Positions 44,850-51,735 of a DNA stretch of 64,000 nucleotides are shown here, one piece after another. Each line of letters starts with the position of its first letter. The first letter of the stretch is position 1. Source of the stretch: Pseudomonas anuradhapurensis (GTDB taxonomy: Bacteria; Pseudomonadota; Gammaproteobacteria; Pseudomonadales; Pseudomonadaceae); NCBI RefSeq assembly GCF_014269225.2, contig NZ_CP077097.1:1926001-1990000 (forward strand), read 5' to 3'. The position numbers and the translations under genes are program-made. The notes beneath the pieces are model-generated. The model worked only from the letters and a program-made list of their open reading frames with translations, made no database searches and was not told the origin of the DNA.

Positions 44850-45392
44850 ATGACGAAATACAACCTATCGCTCAAGCAATTGCTGATCGAGGAATCTCTG
44901 TCTGCCGACAGTATTCATGAGGTGGGCGTCAAGCACGGCCTGAGCCCATCGATCCTACGCCGCTGGGTCAAGGGCCATGATGCGCACGGTGCCGCAGGTT
45001 TGGCTGCGAAATACAGCCACTACGATGCCCAGTTCAAACTGAAGGTGTTGCAGTGCATCGAGCAAGAGGGGCTGTCCGCCCAGCAAGCGTGCATACGATT
45101 TGATATCCGCGGCCCGAGCAGTATCAGGGAATGGAAAAAACGGTACGATGCAGGTGGAGTTGAAGCACTTCAACCGCATCGTCACCGAGAGCCCAGCATG
45201 CCCCGCAAACCGTCCAAAAAAACCACAGTAAGCCCTGAAGGCCTTGCGGACGTTGACCTGACACCTGAGCAAATGCTCAAAGAGCTGGCCTATCTGCGTG
45301 CCGAGAATGCCTATCTAAAAAAGCTCGATGCCTTGATCCAGGCGGACCCTCGGACTGCGCAGCCAAGAAAACGCAGGCCGTCCAAGGATTGA
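44850..45392 (+). CDS. IS3-family OrfA (helix-turn-helix protein)
   Basis: A 180-residue DNA-binding product of the insertion sequence, with two helix-turn-helix units (LSADSIHEVGVKHGLSPSIL and LSAQQACIRFDIRGPSSIRE) and a C-terminal leucine-zipper stretch (MLKELAYLRAENAYLKKLDA). It matches IS150-type OrfA. Its zero frame contains the A AAA AAG slippery heptamer near the end, from which a -1 shift produces the OrfAB transposase. Confidence 0.88.
   Translation: MTKYNLSLKQLLIEESLSADSIHEVGVKHGLSPSILRRWVKGHDAHGAAGLAAKYSHYDAQFKLKVLQCIEQEGLSAQQACIRFDIRGPSSIREWKKRYDAGGVEALQPHRHREPSMPRKPSKKTTVSPEGLADVDLTPEQMLKELAYLRAENAYLKKLDALIQADPRTAQPRKRRPSKD
45317..45323 (+). other. Programmed -1 frameshift site A AAA AAG
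   Basis: The heptamer AAAAAAG is in the correct phase of orfA (A AAA AAG). After slipping back one base the reading frame stays open through KARCLDPGG and joins orfB without a stop, as in other IS150-group elements. Confidence 0.8.
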
Positions 45393-46214
45393 GGCAGGTA
45401 TATCCACTTGCTTTGTTGCTCCGTGCTGCCGGGTTGGCGCGCAGCACGTTCTACTACCAAGGCAAAGCGCTGCTGACTGACAAGCATGCAGAACTGAAAG
45501 ACCGCATCCGCAGCGTCTATCACCAGCATCGCGGACGCTATGGCTATCGCCGCATCACCGCGGCCCTTGGGCACACCGGTGAGTCAATCAATCACAAGAA
45601 GGTGCAGCGTTTGATGCAGTTGATGGGCCTTAAATCATTGGTCAGACCGAAGAAATACCGCTCTTATCGGGGCGATGTGGGGCTTGTCTCACCTAATCTG
45701 CTCAAGCGGGAATTCAAGACAGAAGGCCCTAATCAGAAATGGGCGACTGACGTGACGGAGTTCAAGGTAAAGGGGCAGAAGCTGTTTCTCTCGCCGGTGA
45801 TGGACCTGTACAACGGGGAAATCCTGGCTTACCAGACCAACCGCCGACCTGAGTTCAGTATGGTTTCGAGCATGTTGGAGCAAGCCTTTGGGCGGCTGAA
45901 TCAAGGTGACAAACCAATCTTGCACTCTGATCAAGGCTGGCAGTACCGCCAGCCGACCTACCGGCACATGTTGGCCGAGAAGAACGTTGAGCAGAGCATG
46001 TCACGTAAGGGAAATTGCCTGGATAATGCCGCCATGGAAAGCTTCTTCGGTACGCTCAAGAGCGAGTTCTTCTACCTAGAATCCGTTTGAGAGCGTGGAG
46101 CAGTTGGCATCAGGGCTGGACGACTACATCGCCTACTACAACCAGGAACGCATAAGCCTCAGATTGAATGGCTTGAGTCCGGTACAATTTCGGACCCAAG
46201 CACTGAACCGTTAA
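45389..46214 (+). pseudogene. IS3-family OrfB transposase (integrase), frameshifted near the C-terminus
   Basis: The DDE integrase part is present: TDVTEF, LHSDQGWQY and NAAMESFFGTLKSEF (E-x6-K). A one-base insertion near 46083 (GAATCCGTTTGAG where the frame requires GAATCGTTTGAG) brings a stop at 46088-46090. The remaining 43 or so codons, including DDYIAYYNQERISLRLNGLS, continue in the other frame to TAA at 46212-46214. All catalytic residues precede the break, but the conserved C-terminal segment is lost. The protein is normally made as OrfAB by frameshifting; the TTG at 45389 is not its natural start. Confidence 0.85.
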
Positions 46215-46243
46215 CCCCTGTCCAACATTCCGGGGTCAGTTCA

Positions 46244-46357
46244 GGCGAGTCACTTTTTGCCAAACGCGGCAAAAAGTAACCAAAAAACGCTGCGCTCCCA
46301 TCATCCGGCCCCTACGCTGCGCTTCGGGGTTCCCTCACTCCGGCCTCCTGAAGTCGC
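46244..46357. repeat. Right arm of the inverted repeat flanking the IS
   Basis: Reverse complement of 44707-44797 plus 44585-44600, without the branched-stem segment. It contains the hairpin CTTTTTGCCAAACGCGGCAA plus AAAG, which followed by its T/A-rich flanks could end transcription in either direction. Confidence 0.8.
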
Positions 46358-46380
46358 GAAGATCAAGATCAAAAGCAGAG

Positions 46381-46458
46381 CAAGAGCAAGAGCAAGAGCA
46401 AGAGCAAGAGCAAGAGCAAGAGCAAGAGCAAGAGCAAGAGCAAGAGCAAGAGCAAGAG
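46381..46458. repeat. Hexanucleotide microsatellite (CAAGAG)13
   Basis: Thirteen perfect tandem copies of CAAGAG, 78 bp, preceded by one imperfect unit. It starts 24 nt after the right inverted arm. The open frames across it (poly Arg-Ala, poly Ala-Leu, poly Ser-Cys) are products of the repeat and not genes. Confidence 0.95.
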
Positions 46459-46720
46459 CTAGCGCCAGCGCGACGCAGGGCCACGGCCAGACTCCTAGTA
46501 TGAGGGCGGCGATCGCATTGAGCTGAAGGCACCGACCAGCGGAATGTAGACAATGGAAGCAAATTCCCACCCGATTGCAGTTGCTCCACGCGACGCGGCG
46601 CCTTAGACTTCCGCCCCCTGTAAAAGAGTGCCGGTTGGCGCTTGAAGAATTCCGCCACCGATGCCAAGGCGTCGGCAGCATATGAATCGCCCAAATGCAC
46701 ATTTTTTCATAGAGAAATCG
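46459..46720 (+). promoter_or_regulatory. Upstream region of the dksA-like gene
   Basis: 262 nt without a recognisable gene. The A/T-rich stretch ATTTTTTCATAGAGAAATCG just before the start at 46721 is probably leader sequence. No clear operator or promoter hexamers were found. Confidence 0.35.
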
Positions 46721-47125
46721 ATGACCAAGGAACAGTTGCTGGCCATGTCGGCCGATGACTACATGAACGCTGACCAGCTGGCTTTCTTCGCTGGCCTGCT
46801 GCAGGCGATGAAAGTCGAAACCCATGAACGCATCGAGCTGAGCCGTGCCACCATCGAAGGCCTGGACACCCCGTCGGACCCTGCCGACGTGGCTTCGGTC
46901 GAAGAGGAGCGTAGCTGGCTGGTAAATGCCATCGACCGCGACCAGCGCCTGCTGCCCCAGCTGGAAATGGCCCTGGACCGTATTGCCGACGAAAGCTTCG
47001 GCTGGTGCGACGACAGCGGTGAGCCGATCGGCCTGAAGCGCCTGCTGATCAGCCCGACCACCAAGTACTGCATCGAAGCCCAGGAGCGCCACGAGCAGCT
47101 CGATCGCCACCAGCGCCAGGTGTAA
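46721..47125 (+). CDS. DksA/TraR-family protein with degenerate zinc finger
   Basis: A 134-residue DksA paralogue. The coiled-coil tip keeps the two key aspartates (Asp53 and Asp56 in SDPADVAS, matching Asp71 and Asp74 of E. coli DksA). Two of four zinc cysteines are replaced: Cys96-x2-Ser99 and Cys117-x2-Ala120. It would bind the RNA polymerase secondary channel and modulate transcription with ppGpp, possibly when zinc is scarce or under oxidative stress, as reported for cysteine-poor DksA paralogues. It stands alone and is followed by a strong terminator at 47142-47172. Confidence 0.87.
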   Translation: MTKEQLLAMSADDYMNADQLAFFAGLLQAMKVETHERIELSRATIEGLDTPSDPADVASVEEERSWLVNAIDRDQRLLPQLEMALDRIADESFGWCDDSGEPIGLKRLLISPTTKYCIEAQERHEQLDRHQRQV

Positions 47126-47141
47126 CCCCGCGCGGTGTGCC

Positions 47142-47172
47142 AAGCCCCACGGAGCGATCCCTGGGGCTTTTT
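47142..47172 (+). terminator. Rho-independent terminator after the dksA-like gene
   Basis: AAGCCCCA / TGGGGCTT stem with GG/CC continuation, followed by TTTTTGCGTTTCTTT. Confidence 0.8.
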
Positions 47173-47304
47173 GCGTTTCTTTGCCGCCGGCGGTTTTGTT
47201 GCCCCGCGCGTAAAACTGCTGTACCGGGATGCGCTGTTTCCGCGCGGCGAGCGGGCGTATCATGGCTTTATCGTTAGGGTGCTAATTAAATTCCGGAGGG
47301 AATG

Positions 47305-47499
47305 ATGAATAGCCGGGTCGATGTAGCCGTGATGATTGGCTCGGGTGTGCCGGCCACGCTGCGGGCGTTGGGTAAACGCATCTGCTGGGTGGTGCTGGTC
47401 AATGGCGAGCGGCGTGGTACCGCCTTCGCCACGCGCGAAGAGGCGCTGGAGTGCCAGGCAGCCTGGTTGCAACAGTTGAAGAAAGGCTTGGCCGCCTGA
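47305..47499 (+). CDS. Small conserved protein, unknown function
   Basis: A 64-residue protein (MNSRVDVAVMIG start) with a beta-hairpin-like middle (ICWVVLVNGERRGTAFATRE) and a C-terminal helix. The CWVVLVNG...GTAFATREEA pattern resembles small DUF2188-like domains, though I cannot be sure. GGAGGG at 47295-47300 fits ATG 47305 better than ATG 47302. Function unknown. Confidence 0.6.
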   Translation: MNSRVDVAVMIGSGVPATLRALGKRICWVVLVNGERRGTAFATREEALECQAAWLQQLKKGLAA

Positions 47500-47903
47500 G
47501 CGCATCGATTGCGCCGGGCCTGGTAAAACGAGGGCAGGCTGTATCAACGGCAAGAAATGCGCTTTGCCTCTCGACGGATTTCGGTGTTTTCGTGCATATT
47601 CTTCCCTCAGTAATGCACTGATGGATTGCAGGGCCCGTTTTCACGTGCGCTCCGGCATTGCCTGTCGCATCTTTCTGGCGGGTTTGCTGTCAGACATTAC
47701 ACTTCCCGGATCGGGAATATGCCGAAAGCCTGTATTGAGGCCAGATCTGGCAAGCCAGAGTAAAGAATCCCGCACGCTGCATCGCCAGCGGGCGCAGACA
47801 TTTCGCATATCGCTTCATTACTCTTTTCGCCTATCGACAAGAAATGGCCGTGCTTCACCGAGCTTGGGTGAGCGCGGGTTGTAACCGGTTGAGGATTACT
47901 TCA
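47500..47903. other. 404-nt interval without a supported gene
   Basis: Less GC-rich than its surroundings, with stop codons in all frames and no clear hairpin, repeat or operator. It presumably carries the promoter of the gene at 47904. A frame from 47564 to 47884 is open but has no family resemblance or ribosome site. Confidence 0.4.
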
Positions 47904-48374
47904 TTGGCAGTCAGCACTCTTGATACCCATGCGTTGTTCGCCCTGGGCGACTTGCGCGGTAAATTGGCCCAGCTGTTCCAGGGTCGCTTTGTCTACGTCA
48001 CCGAACAGAATCCCGAAGGCCTTTACATGGCCGAAATCGACACCGAAAGCGCATTGGTGGTCGACGACAAACAGCGCCTCGAACTTAAAGTCGGCGACCA
48101 CTTCCGCGCCGCCGTGCTGCCCAGCCGGGAAGGTGGCAAGCTGGAAATGCGCTTTCGTGAAATCAAGCTGAACGTCTATGGCGTAGGCGATTACGCCTTC
48201 GTCTCGGTACCTGAAGGTGAGGGCATCGTGTTCCGCGAGGGCCACGGCGTGATGCTGGTATTCGCCGCACAGCAGCAGATTCAGGAAGGCCTGGGCAAGT
48301 TGCTCAAGGCGGTGACCGGCAAGGTCGCCAAATGGCGCAAAGGTGAACTGACCACCTTCAAGGCCAGTGAATGA
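47904..48374 (+). CDS. Conserved protein of unknown function
   Basis: A 156-residue soluble protein with alternating strand/helix character and a basic C-terminus (TGKVAKWRKGELTTFKAS). No motif recognised. I propose TTG 47904 as start because GAGGA at 47891-47895 lies 8 nt upstream and the frame before it (from ATG 47844) is compositionally unlike the rest. Its stop overlaps the start of the next small gene (48371-48374), so the two are coupled. Confidence 0.6.
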   Translation: MAVSTLDTHALFALGDLRGKLAQLFQGRFVYVTEQNPEGLYMAEIDTESALVVDDKQRLELKVGDHFRAAVLPSREGGKLEMRFREIKLNVYGVGDYAFVSVPEGEGIVFREGHGVMLVFAAQQQIQEGLGKLLKAVTGKVAKWRKGELTTFKASE

Positions 48375-48583
48375 CCCACGGTGACGACACACCCACCACG
48401 CGTGCCGAGTTTCATCGCCAACACCAGGCGGATGCCGTGGCCGAGGCCCAGCGTTTGCTGGCCAGGCGCGCGGAACTGCAAAGTGCCTGGTTGAACTGGG
48501 TAGCAGGCGAATTGTACCGCCTTGGCCCGCCGCCCTATGTGGCCATGGTCCGCCGCGAGTTGCAGCGCCTCAGCCAGGCGTGA
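48371..48583 (+). CDS. Small conserved protein, paralogue of 14356-14619
   Basis: A 70-residue helical protein whose C-terminal half (LNWVAGELYRLGPPPYVAMV followed by RRELQRL) matches the 87-residue product at 14356-14619. ATGA overlap with the preceding gene indicates translational coupling. Function unknown. Confidence 0.7.
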   Translation: MTHGDDTPTTRAEFHRQHQADAVAEAQRLLARRAELQSAWLNWVAGELYRLGPPPYVAMVRRELQRLSQA

Positions 48584-48592
48584 GGCGACTGG

Positions 48593-48958
48593 TCAGTTGC
48601 CGCGATCGCGCCCGCTGCTGACTTCTTCCGGCACCGGCTCGTTGGCCATGCGCTTGCGGAACAGCGCTGCCCGGGCCAGCAGTAGGGTGGTGACCGGCAC
48701 GGTAACGGACAGCAGGATCGGAATCAGCCAGGCGTGCAGCACCGGCGCTTGCTTGAGCCAGGAAAAGTAGATGATCGAGGCCAGCGCCACGCACCAGGCG
48801 CCGATGGTCGAGGCCAGTGCCGGCGGGTGCATGCGCTGGAAATAGTCCTTCAGGCGTACCAGGCCCACGGCACCGACCAGCGCAAACAGGCTACCGGCCA
48901 GCAGCAGCACGGCGGTCACCAGTTCTACCCAGAACGGCAGTTGCAGGGGTTCAGTCAT
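48593..48958 (-). CDS. shaG: Mrp-type Na+(K+)/H+ antiporter subunit G
   Basis: A 121-residue inner-membrane protein with three hydrophobic helices. The family segment SLFALVGAVGLVRLKDYFQRMHPPA near residues 22-45 is clear. It is the last gene of the six-gene antiporter operon and overlaps shaF by 4 nt. Subunit G is needed for a functional antiporter complex, though its exact role is not known. Confidence 0.92.
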   Translation of the reverse strand: MTEPLQLPFWVELVTAVLLLAGSLFALVGAVGLVRLKDYFQRMHPPALASTIGAWCVALASIIYFSWLKQAPVLHAWLIPILLSVTVPVTTLLLARAALFRKRMANEPVPEEVSSGRDRGN

Positions 48959-49233
48959 TCGATCACCTCACCGCGCAGCAGGAACTTGGCCAGGGCAAAC
49001 GAGCCGACGAAGCCGAACAGCGCAATCAGCAGTGCACCTTCGAAGTAGGTGTCACTGGCATAACGGATGCCCAGCACCAGCATGCTCAGCATGGCCAGGA
49101 TGTACAGGTAGTCCAGCGCCAGCACCCGGTCCTGGGCGGACGGGCCGCGGAACAGCCGGATCAGTGCCAGGGCCATGGCCAGGGCGAAGATGAACAGGCT
49201 GGCGAGGACAGCATTGGCAAGCAGACCTGTCAT
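48955..49233 (-). CDS. shaF: Mrp-type antiporter subunit F
   Basis: A 92-residue protein with three hydrophobic helices, including the family segment LIRLFRGPSAQDRVLALDYL (about 28-47). It overlaps its neighbours by 4 nt on both sides. It is a structural subunit of the membrane complex. Confidence 0.92.
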   Translation of the reverse strand: MTGLLANAVLASLFIFALAMALALIRLFRGPSAQDRVLALDYLYILAMLSMLVLGIRYASDTYFEGALLIALFGFVGSFALAKFLLRGEVIE

Positions 49234-49718
49234 TGGAAGATCTCCATCAGCGGGCGTTCGTAGGTGTCCTTGAAGTGCTGGATGAAGGCCGCCTCATCGT
49301 CCAGGTCGAACACATGCAGCAGCAAGACGCTGCGGTCCAGCGCCAGCTCGGACCAGACCGTGCCTGGCACTACCGTGGTAATCATCGACAGCGCCGCCAG
49401 GCCATGCGCATCGCGCAGGCTCAGCGGGATGTGCACGAACGCCGAGCGTGGCGGCTGCTTGCCGGCACGCAGCACGCCACGGGCCACCAGCAGGTTGGAG
49501 ATGATCACATCAATGCCGACCCGGCCGATCAGCCGGGCGATGACCAGTGGCCGCCGCACATGGGCATGCTGGGGGCGCAGCGGTGCCATCAGCAGCGGCG
49601 CCAGCACGCCGAGTGCAGCACCCAGCAGCAGGTTGCCGGGGCTGAGCGAAAGGTTCAGCAGCAGCCACAGCGCGAACAGCGACACCGATAACAGCGGGGC
49701 GGGGAACAGTCGCTTCAT
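49230..49718 (-). CDS. shaE: Mrp-type antiporter subunit E
   Basis: A 162-residue protein with two N-terminal membrane helices and a cytoplasmic domain. Typical MnhE sequence includes ALWLLLNLSLSPGNLLLGAAL and the later ITTVVPGTVW with FDLDDE. ATG 49718 overlaps the stop of shaD; the frame upstream to 49898 is inside shaD and is not used. Confidence 0.92.
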   Translation of the reverse strand: MKRLFPAPLLSVSLFALWLLLNLSLSPGNLLLGAALGVLAPLLMAPLRPQHAHVRRPLVIARLIGRVGIDVIISNLLVARGVLRAGKQPPRSAFVHIPLSLRDAHGLAALSMITTVVPGTVWSELALDRSVLLLHVFDLDDEAAFIQHFKDTYERPLMEIFQ

Positions 49719-51394
49719 GGCTGCACCTGTACGTCGAGCGAGGTCGGGCCGGGGACGGGTCGCGCGGCCATGACGGCTTGTATGTAAAGCTCGGGAGCCT
49801 GCAGGCTGGCGGCGGTGTCCTGGGTATAGCGCAGCAACGGCTCGGCCCTGAGGCTGAGAACCATGCACAGGCCGAGCAGGATGACGATGGGCAGGCATTC
49901 ATAGCGGCGCAGTAGCGGTGACGGACGCTCTTCGGGCTTCCAGAAACGCTGGATGCCGACGCGGCCAAAGGCAATCAGCGAGGCCATGCCTGACAGGATC
50001 AGCAAGCTCACCAGGCCCCAGCCGGACATACCCAGTGGTTGTTCAGGGGGCACGCCCAGCCCCAGCGGGTTGAACAGCGCGCTGATCAGGTTGAGCTTGC
50101 CGATAAAGCCCGACAACGGTGGCATGCCGATGATCAGCAGGGCACAGGCGATGAAGCTGAGGCCGAGAAACGCCATGGTCCAGGGGATGATCTGGCCGAT
50201 CACCACCTGTTGCTCATCATCGAGGTTGATGCCCTTGGGCGGGTGCAGTGACTCCAGCGGCGGTGGCATGGCGTCTTCCTCTTCGTCCAGCGGTGCTTCA
50301 TTGGCCGAGCGCGAGCGTTCGACCAGCTCGGCGAGAAGGAACAGCGCGCACAGCGCCAGGGTCGAGTTGACCAGATAGAACAACGCTGCACCGGTCAGCG
50401 CCGACTGGGCGAAGCCGATGGCGGCGAGCAGGGTACCGGCCGAGACCAAAATACTGAGGGCAGCCATCCGCTCCAGGCGTTGCGCCGCCAGGATCGACAC
50501 CGCCGCCACTGCCAGGGTGACCAGGCCACCTGATACCAGCCAGTCGCCACCGAAGTGCGCCGAAGCCCCGGCCTGCCCCGAGAACAGCAGGGTCCACAGG
50601 CGCAGCACGGCATACAGACCAACCTTGGTCATGATCGCGAACAGCGCCGCCACCGGCGCGCTGGCCGAGGCATAGGCCGGCACCAGCCAGAAGTTCAATG
50701 GCCAGATGCCGGCCTTGGCCAGGAAGGCGATGGCCAGGATGGCCGCACCGGCATGCAGCAAGCCACGGTCGGCCTCCGGCACCAGCGGGATCTTCACGGC
50801 CAGGTCTGCCATGTTCAGGGTGCCAGTCACGCCATACAGCATCGCCGCGCCGACCAGAAACAGTGACGAGGCAAAGAGGTTGATGGCGATGTAGTGCAGG
50901 CCGGCACGCACCCGGGCACGCCCCGAGCCGTGCAGCAGCAGGCCATAGGAGGCTGCCAGCAGCACCTCGAAGAATACGAACAGGTTGAACAGGTCGGCGG
51001 TGAGGAAGGCGCCGTACAGGCCCATCAACTGGATCTGGAACAGCGCATGGAAACTGGCCCCGGCGCCATCCCAGCGGGCTCGGGCAAACAGCAGGGCACT
51101 GAAACCGATGGTGCCGGTGAGGGTCAGCATCAGCGCCGACAGGTGGTCGACCACCAGCACGATGCCGAACGGTGCCGGCCAGTTGCCTGGCAGATAGACG
51201 CCGATCGATTCCGCCTGGCCCTGGATGCGTACCCACAACAGCAGGCTGACCGCGATGGCCAGGCCAGTGAAGGTCGACAGCAGGTTCAACCGGGCCTTCA
51301 GCTGCCGGTGTTTCTCGCCCAGCAGCAACATTACCGCCGCCGTTACCAACGGCAGCAGGATGGGCGCGATGATCAGTTGACTCATGCCGCTCAT
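49715..51394 (-). CDS. shaD: Mrp-type antiporter subunit D (NuoN/NuoM-like)
   Basis: A 559-residue polytopic membrane protein of the proton-translocating antiporter family related to complex I subunits NuoL/M/N. Visible landmarks are MGLYGAFLTADLFNLFVFFE, the discontinuous-helix lysines near LAKAGIWPLNFWLVPAY and the FAIMTKVGLYAVLRLW helix. A charged loop around residues 340-375 (EAPLDEEEDAMP) seems longer than usual. Start 51394 overlaps shaC by 4 nt. Confidence 0.93.
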   Translation of the reverse strand: MSGMSQLIIAPILLPLVTAAVMLLLGEKHRQLKARLNLLSTFTGLAIAVSLLLWVRIQGQAESIGVYLPGNWPAPFGIVLVVDHLSALMLTLTGTIGFSALLFARARWDGAGASFHALFQIQLMGLYGAFLTADLFNLFVFFEVLLAASYGLLLHGSGRARVRAGLHYIAINLFASSLFLVGAAMLYGVTGTLNMADLAVKIPLVPEADRGLLHAGAAILAIAFLAKAGIWPLNFWLVPAYASASAPVAALFAIMTKVGLYAVLRLWTLLFSGQAGASAHFGGDWLVSGGLVTLAVAAVSILAAQRLERMAALSILVSAGTLLAAIGFAQSALTGAALFYLVNSTLALCALFLLAELVERSRSANEAPLDEEEDAMPPPLESLHPPKGINLDDEQQVVIGQIIPWTMAFLGLSFIACALLIIGMPPLSGFIGKLNLISALFNPLGLGVPPEQPLGMSGWGLVSLLILSGMASLIAFGRVGIQRFWKPEERPSPLLRRYECLPIVILLGLCMVLSLRAEPLLRYTQDTAASLQAPELYIQAVMAARPVPGPTSLDVQVQP

Positions 51395-51735
51395 TCGTCA
51401 CGCTCCCGGCCATCGACGTGGTCGGTACCGGTCAGGCCGCGCGAGGCCAGCAACACCACCAGGAACAGGGCGGTCATGGCGAAACTGATGACGATGGCGG
51501 TGAGCACCAGCGCCTGCGGCAGCGGGTCGGTGTAATGCAGCAGGTCCTGCGGCAGGCCGTCCTTGATGATCGGTTCCTTGCCGATGAACAGGCTGCCCAT
51601 GCTGAAGATGAACAGGTTGACCCCGTACGACAGCAGGCACAGCCCCATGATCACCTGGTAGGTCCGCGGGCGCAGGATCAGCCATACCCCCGAGGCGGCC
51701 AGGACGCCGATGGCGATTGCAATCACTTCTTCCAT
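51391..51735 (-). CDS. shaC: Mrp-type antiporter subunit C (NuoK-like)
   Basis: A 114-residue protein with three membrane helices, homologous to NuoK. It has YQVIMGLCLLSYGVNLFIFS in the second helix and DPLPQALVLTAIVISFAMTA in the third. Its ATG shares one base with the stop of shaA, and its own stop overlaps shaD, so translation of the whole operon is coupled. Confidence 0.93.
   Translation of the reverse strand: MEEVIAIAIGVLAASGVWLILRPRTYQVIMGLCLLSYGVNLFIFSMGSLFIGKEPIIKDGLPQDLLHYTDPLPQALVLTAIVISFAMTALFLVVLLASRGLTGTDHVDGRERDE

Larger units (their letters stand above)
44800..46243 (+). mobile_element. IS3-family (IS150-group) insertion sequence, 1444 bp
   Basis: Terminal inverted repeats begin TGAACTGACCCC at 44800 and end GGGGTCAGTTCA at 46243, with 24 of 25 outer positions matching. 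Inside are orfA and orfB in the usual overlapping order with an A6G slippage site. The element is probably immobile now because orfB carries a frameshift. No target duplication is visible: CCGT precedes and GGCG follows. It sits at the centre of an inverted repeat. Confidence 0.88.

Noticed and set aside
44796..46247. Target-site duplication of the IS
   Set aside because: CCGT on the left and GGCG on the right do not match as direct repeats; the nearby agreement (ACTCGCC and GGCGAGT) is inverted.
46381..46458. Possible CRISPR array
   Set aside because: Uninterrupted 6-bp tandem units with no spacers are a microsatellite.
46257..46526. An open frame encoding a poly Arg-Ala tract
   Set aside because: It arises from reading through the CAAGAG microsatellite and has no ribosome site.
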